A stretch of 64,000 bases of DNA. Source: Henricia sp. BOLD:AAB3569 (taxonomy: Eukaryota > Echinodermata > Asteroidea > Spinulosida > Echinasteridae). A program made the translations under genes and the position numbers. Every line of letters starts with the position of its first letter. Positions within the stretch are counted from its first letter, which is position 1. The notes beneath the pieces were generated by a model, which ran no database searches, was not told the origin of the DNA, and saw only the letters and a list, made by a program, of their open reading frames with translations. This document shows positions 56,096 through 64,000 of this stretch, one piece after another. The stretch lies in NCBI GenBank assembly GCA_037783545.1, contig JBBELK010000312.1, positions 94,810 through 158,809 of the forward strand. The letters are read 5' to 3'.

Positions 56096-59000
56096 GTGTG
56101 TCCCAAATGCCGGCAAATTTGGATATCAAGGAATTTTCCAACCAACTTCAAATTTTGCATGCTCCAAATTGTATATATCCGCACTTGTCATGCAAATTGC
56201 AGATTTTCGCTGGGAATGACGGAGAAATTTCAGAGTTTAGGGAAAACGGAACTCGCTGCGTGGTTATTCCCCTAACCGTGGCTGTTGGGACACCCTGCGC
56301 CGCGCTGGTGTAAATTTGTACGGCCGTTGACTCACCCCAGATTGTGACGGGAATTAGGTCAAGTGTGTCCAAATGCCGGCAAATTGGAAATCAAGGAATT
56401 TTCCAACCAACTTCAAATTTTGCATGCTCCAAACTGTATATAATTCCGCCTTGTCATGCAAATTGACAGATTTTCGCTGGGAAATGACGGAGAAATTTCA
56501 GAGTTTAGGGAAAACGGAGCTCGGCTGCGTGGTTATTCCCCTAACCGTGGCTGTTGGGACACCCTGCGCCGCGCTTGTGTACATTTCTACGGCCGTTGAC
56601 TCACCCCAGATTGTGACGGGAATTAGGTCAAAGTATTGTCCCAAATGCCGGCAAATTTGGAAATCAAGGAATTTTCCAACCAACTTTAAATTTTGCATGC
56701 TCCAAACTGTATATATCCGCACTTGTCATGCAAAATTGACATATTTTCGCTGGGAAATGACGGAGAAATTTCAGAGTTTAGAGAAAACGGAGCTCGGCTG
56801 CGTGGTTATTCCCCTAACCGTGGCTGTTGGGACACCCTGCGCCGCGCTGGTGTACATTTGTACGGCCGTTGACTCACCCCAGATTGTGACGGGAATTAGG
56901 TCAAAGTGTGTCCCAAATGCCGGCAAATTGGAAATCAAGGAATTGTCCAACCAACTTCAAATTTTGCATGCTCCCAAACTGTATATATTCCGCACTTGTC
57001 ATGCAAAATTGACAGATTTTCGCTGGGAAATGACGGATAAATTTCAGAGTTTAGGGAAAACGGAGCTCGGCTGCGTGGTTATTCCCCTAACCGTGGCTGT
57101 TGGGACACCCTGCGCCGCGCTGGTGTACATTTGTACGGCCGTTGACTCACCCCAGATTGTGACGGGAATTAGGTCAAAGTGTGTCCCAAATGCCGGCAAA
57201 TTTGGAAATCAAGGAATTTTCCAACCAACTTCAAATTTTGCATGCTCCAAACTGTATATATTCCGCACTTGTCATGCAAAATTGACAGATTTTCGCTGGG
57301 AAATGACGGAGAAATTTCAGAGTTTAGGGAAAACGGAGCTCGGCTGCGTGGTTATTCCCCTAACCGTGGCTGTTGGGACACCCTGCGCCGCGCTGGTGTA
57401 CATTTGTACGGCCGTTGACTCACCCCAGATTGTGACGGGAATTAGGTCAAAGTGTGTCCCAAATGCCGGCAAATTTGGAAATCAAGGAATTTTCCAACCA
57501 ACTTCAAATTTGGCATGCTCCAAACTGTATATATCCGCACTTGTCATGCAAAATTGACATATTTTCGCTGGGAAATGACGGAGAAATTTCAGAGTTTAGG
57601 GAAAACGGAGCTCGGCTGCGTGGTTATTCCCCCTAACCGTGGCTGTTGGGACACCCTGCGCCGCGCTGGTGTACATTTCTACGGCCGTTGACTCACCCCA
57701 GATTGTGACGGGAATTAGGTCAAAGTGTGTCCCAAATGCCGGCAAATTTGGAAATCAAGGAATTTTCCAACCAACTTCAAATTTTGCATGCTCCAAACTG
57801 TATATATTCCGCACTTGTCATGCAAAATTGACAGATTTTCGCTGGGAAATGACAGAGAAATTTCAGAGTTTAGGGAAAACGGAGCTCGGCTGCGTGGTTA
57901 TTCCCCTAACCGTGGCTGTTGGGACACCCTGCGCCGCGCTGGTGTACATTTGTACGGCCGTTGACTCACCCCAGATTGTGACGGGAATTAGGTCAAAGTG
58001 TGTCCCAAATGCCGGCAAATTTGGAAATCAAGGAATTTTCCAACCAACTTCAAATTTTGCATGCTCCAACTGTATATATTCCGCACTTGTCATGCAAAAT
58101 TGACATATTTTCGCTGGGAAATGACGAGAAATTTCAGAGTTTAGGGGAACGGAGCTCGGCTGCGTGGTTATTCCCCTAACCGTGGCTGTTGGGACACCTG
58201 CGCCGCGCTGGTGTACATTTGTACGGCCGTTGACTCACCCCAGATTGTGACGGGAATTAGGTCAAAGTGTGTCCAAATGCCGGCAAATTGGAAATCAAGG
58301 AATTTTCCAACCAACTTAAATTTGCATGCTCCAAACTGTATATATTCCGCACTTGTCATGCAAAATTGACAGATTTTCGCTGGGAAATGACGGAGAAATT
58401 TCAGAGTTTAGGGAAAACGGAGCTCGGCTGCGTTGTTATTCCACCTAACCGTGGCGGTTGGGACACCCCTGCGCCGCGCCTGGTGTACATTTGTACGGCC
58501 GTTGACTCACCCCAGATTGTGACGGAATTAGGTCAAAGTGTGTCCCAAATGCCGGCAAATTTGGAAATCAAGGAATTTTCCAACAACTTCAAATTTTGCC
58601 TGCTCCAAACTGTATATAATCCGCACTTGTCATGCAAAATTGACAGATTTTTCGCTGGGAAAATGACGGAGAAATTTCAGAGTTTAGGAGAAAACGGAGC
58701 TCGGCTGCGTGGTTATTCCCCTAAACCGTGGCTGTTGGGACACCCTGCGCCGCGCTTGTGTATATTTCTACGGCCGTTGACTCACCCCAGATTGTGACGG
58801 GAATTAGGTCAAAGTGTGTCCCAAATGCCGGCAAATTTGGAAATCAAGGAATTTTCCAACCACACTTTAAATTTGCATGCTCCAAACTGTATATACTTCC
58901 GCACTTGTCATGCAAAATTGACATATTTTTCGCTGGAAAATGACGGAGAATTTCAGAGTTTAGGGAAAACGGAGCTCGGCTGCGTGGTTATTCCCCTAAC

Positions 59001-62000
59001 CGTGGCTGTTGGGACACCCTGCGCCGCGCTGGTGTACATTTGTACGGCCGTTGACTCACCCCAGATTGTGACGGGGAATTAGGTCAAAGTGTGTCCCAAT
59101 GCCGGCAAATTTGGAAATCAAGAATTTTCCAACCAACTTCAAATTTTGCATGCTCCAAACTGTATATATTCCGCACATGTCATGCAAAATTGACAGATTT
59201 TCGCTGGGAAATGACGGAGAAATTTCAGAGTTTAGGGAAAACGGAGCTCGGCTGCGTGGTTATTCCCCTAACCGTGGCTGTTGGGACACCCTGCGCCGCG
59301 CTGGTGTACATTTGTACGGCCGTTGACTCACCCCAGATTGTGACGGGAATTAGGTCAAAGTGTGTCCCAAATGCCGGCCAATTGGAAATCAAGGAATTTT
59401 CCCAACCAACTTCAAATTTTGCATGCTCCAAACTGTATATATTCCGCACTTGTCATGCAAAATTGACAGATTTTCGCTGGGAAATGACGGAGAAATTTCA
59501 GAGTTTAGGGAAAACGGAGCTCGGCTGCGTGGTTATTCCCTAACCGTGGCTGTTGGGACACCCTGCGCCGCGCTTGTGTACATTTCTACGGCCGTTGACT
59601 CACCCAGATTGTGACGGGAATTAGGTCAAAGTGTGTCCCAAATGCCGGCAAATTGGAAATCAAGGAATTTTCCAACCAACTTTAAATTTTGCATGCTCCA
59701 AACTGTATATATTCCGCACTTTGTCATGCAAAATTGACATATTTTCGCTGGGAAATGACGGAGAAATTTCAGAGTTTAGGGATAACGGAGATCGGCCTGC
59801 GTGGTTATTCCCCTAACCGTGGCTGTTGGGACACCCTGCGCCGCGCTGGTGTACATTTGTACGGCCGTTGACTCACCCAGATTGACGGGAATTAGGTCAA
59901 AGTGTGTCCCAAATGCCGGCAAATTTGGAAATCAAGGAATTTTCCCAACCAACTCAAATTTTGCATGCTCAAACTGTATATATTCCGCACTTGTCATGCA
60001 AAATTGACAGATTTTCGCTGGGAAATGACGGAGAAATTTCAGAGTTTAGGGAAAACGGAGCTCGGCTGCGTGGTTATTCCCCTAACCGTGGCTGCTTGGG
60101 ACACCCTGCCGCCGCCCCGCTGGTGTACATTTGTACGGCCGTTGACTCACCCCAGATTGTGACGGAATTAGGTCAAAGTGTGTCCCAAATGCCGGCAAAT
60201 TTGGAAATCAAGGAATTTTCAACCAACTTTAAATTTTGCATGCTCCAAACTGTATATATTCCGCACTTGTCATGCAAAATTGACATATTTTCGCTGGGAA
60301 ATGACGGAGAAATTTCAGAGTTTAGGGAAAACGGAGCTCGGCTGCGTGGTTATTCCCCTAACCGTGGCTGTTGGGACACCCTGCGCCGCGCTGGTGTACA
60401 TTTGTACGGCCGTTGACTCACCCAGATTGTGACGGGAATTAGGTCAAAGTGTGTCCCAAATGCCGGCAAATTTGGAAATCAAGAATTTTCCAACCAACTT
60501 CAAATTTTGCATGCTCCAAACTGTATATATTCCGCACATGTCATGCAAAATTGACAAGATTTTCGCTGGAAATGACGGAGAAATTTCAGAGTTTAGGGAA
60601 AACGGAGCTCGCTGCGTGGTTATTCCCTAACCGTGGCTGTTGGGACACCCTGCGCCGCGCTGGTGTACATTTGTACGGCCGTTGACTCACCCCAGATTGT
60701 GACGGGAATTAGGTCAAAGTGTGTCCCAAATGCCGGCAAATTTGGAAATCAAGGAATTTTCCAACCAACTTCAAATTTTGCATGCTCCAAACTGTATATA
60801 TTCCGCACTTGTCATGCAAAATTGACAGATTTTCGCTGGGAAATGGACGGAGAAATTTCAGAGTTTAGGGAAAACGGAGCTCGGCTGCGTGGTTATTCCC
60901 CTAACCGTGGCTGTTGGGACACCCTGCGCCGCGCTTGTGTACATTCTACGGCCGTTGACTCACCCCAGATTGTGACGGGAATTAGGTCAAAGTGTGTCCC
61001 AAATGCCGGGCAAATTTGGAAATCAAGGAATTTTCCAACCAACTTTAAATTTTGCATGCTCCAAACTGTATATATTCCGCACTTGTCATGCAAAATTGAC
61101 ATATTTTCGCTGGGAAATGACGGAGAAATTTCAGAGTTTAGGGAAAACGGAGCTCGGCTGCGTGGTTATTCCCCTAACCGTGGCTGTTGGGACACCCTGC
61201 GCCGCGCTGGTGTACATTTGTACGGCCGTTGACTCACCCCAGATTGTGACGGGAATTAGGTCAAAGTGTGTCCCAAATGCCGGCAAATTTGGAAATCAAG
61301 GAATTTTCCAACCAACTTCAAATTTTGCATGCTCCAAACTGTATATATTCCGCACTTGTCATGCAAAATTGACAGATTTTCGCTGGGAAATGACGGAGAA
61401 ATTTCAGAGTTTAGGGAAAACGGAGCTCGGCTGCGTGGTATTCCCCTAACCGTGGCTGTTGGGACACCCTGCGCCGCGCTGGTGTACATTTGTACGGCCG
61501 TTGACTCACCCCAGAATTGTGACGGGAATTAGGTCAAAGTGTGTCCCAAATGCCGGCAAATTTGGAAATCAAGGAATTTTCCAACCAACTTTAAAATTTT
61601 TGCATGCTCCAAACTGTAAATATTCCTCACTTGTCATGCAAAATTGACATATTTTCGCTGGAAATGACGGAGAAATTTCAGAGTTTAGGGAAAACGGAGC
61701 TCGGCTGCGTGGTTATTCCCCTAACCGTGGCTGTTGGGACACCTGCGCCGCGCTGGTGTACATTTGTACGGCCGTTGACTCACCCCAGATTGTGACGGGA
61801 ATTAGGTCAAAGTGTGTCCCAAATGCCGGCAAATTTGGAAATCAAGGAATTTTCCAACCAACTTCAAATTTTGCATGCTCCAAACTGTATATATTCCGCA
61901 CTTGTCATGCAAAAATTGACAGATTTTCGCTGGGAAATGACGGAGAAATTTCAGAGTTTAGGGAAAACGGAGCTCGGCTGCGTGGTTATTCCCCTAACCG

Positions 62001-63742
62001 TGGCTGTTGGGACACCCTGCGCCGCGCTGGTGTACATTTGTACGGCCGTTGACTCACCCCAGATTGTGACGGGAATTAGGTCAAAGTGTGTCCCAAATGC
62101 CGGCAAATTTGGAAATCAAGGAATTTTCCAACCAACTTCAAATTTTGCATGCTCCAAACTGTATATATTCCGCACTTGTCATGCAAAATTGACAGCTTTT
62201 CGCTGGGAAATGACGGAGAAATTTCAGAGTTTAGGGAAAACGGGAGCTCGGCTGCGTGGTTATTCCCCTAACCGTGGCTGTTGGGACACCCTGCGCCGCG
62301 CTGGTGTACATTTGTACGGCCGTTGACTCACCCCAGATTGTGACGGGAATTAGGTCAAAGTGTGTCCCAAATGCCGGCAAATTTGGAAATCAAGGAATTT
62401 TTCCAACCAACTTCAAATTTTGCATGCTCCAAACTGTATATATTCCGCACTTGTCATGCAAAATTGACATATTTTCGCTGGGAAATGACGGAGAAATTTC
62501 AGAGTTTAGGGAAAACGGAGCTCGTGCTTGCGTGGTTATTCCCCTAACCGTGGCTGTTGGGACACCCTGCCGCCCGCGCTGGTGTACATTTCTACGGCCG
62601 TTGACTCACCCCAGATTGTGGACGGAATTAGGTCAAAGTGGTGTCCCAAATGCCGGCAAATTTGGAAATCAAGGAATTTTTCCAACCAACTTCAAATTTT
62701 GCATGCTCCAAACTGTATATATTCCGCACTTGTCATGCAAAATTGACAGATTTTCGCTGGGAAATGACGGAGAAATTTCAGAGTTTAGGGAAACGGAGCT
62801 CGGCTGCGTGGTATTCCCCTAACCGTGGCTGTTGGGACACCCTGCGCCGCGCTGGTGTACATTTGTACGGCCGCTTGACTCACCCCAGATTGTTGACCGG
62901 GAATTAGGTCAAAGTGTGTCCCAAATGCCGGCAAATTTGGAAATCAAGGAATTTTCCAACCAACTTCAAATTTTGCATGCTCCCAAACTGTATATATTCC
63001 GCACTTGTCATGCAAAATTGACAGATTTTCGCTGGGAAATGACGGAGAAATTTCAGAGTTTAGGGAAAAACGGAGCTCCGGCTGCCGTGGTTATTCCCCT
63101 AACCGTGGGCTGTTGGGACACCCTGCGCGCGCTGGTTGTACATTTGTACGGCCGGTTGACCTCACCCCAGATTGTGACGGGAATTAGGTCAAAGTGTGTC
63201 CCAAATGCCGGCAAATTTGGAAATCAAGGAATTTTCCAACCAACTTCAAATTTTGCATGCTCCAAACTGTATATTATTCCGCACTTGTCATGCAAAAATT
63301 GACAGATTTTCGCTGGGAAATGACGGAGAAATTTCAGAGTTTAGGGAAAACGGAGCTCGGCTGCGTGGTTATTCCCCTAACCGTGGCTGTTGGGACACCC
63401 TGCGCCGCGCTGGTGTACATTTGTACGGCCGTTGACTCACCCAGATTGTGACGGGAATTAGGTCAAAGTGTGTCCCAATGCCGGCAAATTTGGGAAATCA
63501 AGGAATTTTTCCAACCAACTTCAAATTTTGCATGCTCCAAACTGTATATATTCCGCACTTGTCATGCAAAATTGACAGATTTTTCGCTGGGAAATGACGG
63601 AGAAATTTCAGAGTTTAGGGAAAACGGAGCTCGGCTGCGTGGTTATTCCCCTAACCGTGGCTGTTGGGACACCCTGCGCGCGCTGGTGTACATTTGTACG
63701 GCCGTTGACTCACCCAGATTGTGACGGGAATGTAGGTCAAAG
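56096..63742 (+). repeat. 273-bp-only stretch with D/TTTAAAT pairs (noisy)
   Basis: After a final GATATC/GAACTC head, about 28 monomers follow with no clear 279-type tract. A TTTAAAT monomer with TTTAGAGAAAA and then one with GGAATTGTCC and GATAAATTTC (56,636-57,178) repeat the pair seen at 34,440 and 36,090. A monomer with AATTTGGCATGC follows at 57,452. From 58.5 to 61.1 kb D monomers are followed by TTTAAAT/GACATATT monomers. Indels are common throughout. Confidence 0.65.
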
Positions 63743-64000
63743 TGTGTCCAAATGCCGGCAAACTTGATATCAAGGAATTTTCCAACCAAGCTTCAAATTT
63801 GCATGCTCCAAACTGTATATATTCCGCACTTGTCATGCAAAATTGACAGATTTTCGCTGGAAATGACGAGAGAAATTTTCAGAGTTTAGGGAAAACGGAG
63901 CTCGGCTGCGTGGTGATTCCCGTAACCGTGGCTGTTGGGACACCGCTGCGCCAGCGCTGGTGTACATTTGGTACGGCCGTTGACTCCCAGATTCCGTTCC
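63743..64000 (+). repeat. Terminal partial monomer, heavily altered
   Basis: The AAACTTGATATC head marker is visible with one base lost. Many indels and substitutions follow (GACGAGAGAAATTTTC, GTGATTCCCGTAACC, CACCGCTGCGCCAGCG). The last bases read GACTCCCAGATTCCGTTCC where GACTCACCCCAGATTGTG is expected. Too little sequence remains to tell a true array boundary from error. Confidence 0.6.

Larger units (their letters stand above)
1..64000 (+). repeat. Satellite DNA array, ~273-bp monomer, ~233 copies
   Basis: The same roughly 273-bp sequence repeats head to tail in one orientation across the whole window, which starts and ends inside a monomer. About 28 monomers lie before 7,776, 154 between 7,776 and 50,059, and about 51 after that. 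No transposon, unique sequence or inversion interrupts it. Most neighbours in the core differ by only a few substitutions. Such length and homogeneity are typical of eukaryotic satellite DNA maintained by unequal exchange or gene conversion. The family is not one I recognise, and a centromeric role is possible but not shown. Monomer phase used here starts at the GTGTGTCCC motif; the choice is arbitrary. Confidence 0.98.
50060..64000. other. Indel-rich 3' part of the array (probable low-consensus contig end)
   Basis: About 51 monomers with one to several single-base indels each, worsening towards the end of the window. The onset is abrupt: the monomer at 50,060 has one gained and one lost base, and the next is the most damaged in the window. 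Subfamily markers (GATATC, GAACTC, TTTAAAT, ATTGCGC, the 4-bp deletion) remain legible and show the same unit organisation as the core. Confidence 0.8.

Noticed and set aside
1-64000. CRISPR array
   Set aside because: There is direct repetition, but the unit is 273 bp with no short repeat/unique spacer alternation; the whole unit is conserved.
1-64000. Ribosomal, 5S or tRNA gene tandem array
   Set aside because: I see no recognisable rRNA segments, no tRNA-like fold and no pol III A/B box (GGTTCRA-type) in the monomer. The unit is too short for an rDNA repeat.

Overview
The window is satellite DNA from end to end. It is one uninterrupted head-to-tail tandem array of about 233 copies of a monomer of roughly 273 bp. 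I find no genes, RNA genes, transposons or unique flanking sequence on either strand. More than 60 kb of tandem satellite with higher-order structure points to a eukaryotic nuclear genome (centromeric, pericentromeric or other heterochromatin). I do not recognise the family and cannot name the organism. The reference monomer has 67 G and 62 C (47% GC) and 14 CpG against about 15 expected. CpG is therefore not depleted, which fits poorly with heavy germline CpG methylation.

Monomer length varies almost only at one GC-rich tract. There are three length alleles: 273 bp (A, plus a sequence variant D), 279 bp (B, carrying the palindrome GCGCATGCGC) and 274 bp (C, same palindrome, 5 bp lost after it). 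The core 7,776-50,059 can be accounted for exactly as 154 monomers: 98 of 273 bp, 39 of 279 bp and 17 of 274 bp, minus two 4-bp deletions and two 1-bp deletions, plus one 1-bp insertion, giving 42,284 bp. Every monomer also holds a perfect 11-bp inverted repeat around a TATATAT-containing loop, a 9-bp inverted repeat across the monomer junction and a 7-bp dyad.

Layout: 1-7,440 is array sequence full of single-base indels. Next, 7,441-28,397 is a clean domain rich in C monomers, with a 3.57-kb segmental duplication, 1,371-bp pentamers, 826/832-bp trimers, 820-bp trimers and 552-bp dimers. From 28,398 to 50,059 the domain is clean and lacks C monomers; it is organised as units running from a GATATC monomer to a 279-bp monomer, with 2 to 9 monomers per unit. 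The last part, 50,060-64,000, continues the same organisation but is again riddled with indels, and after about 56.1 kb the 279-bp form disappears. The noisy ends look like low-consensus contig ends rather than biology.

Very long open frames, up to 4,500 codons at 28,318-41,820, arise only because 273 and 279 are multiples of three and one frame has no stop. They are not genes. I found no new protein-based system. The interesting content is the higher-order repeat architecture, the GC-tract allele system and the conserved dyads.
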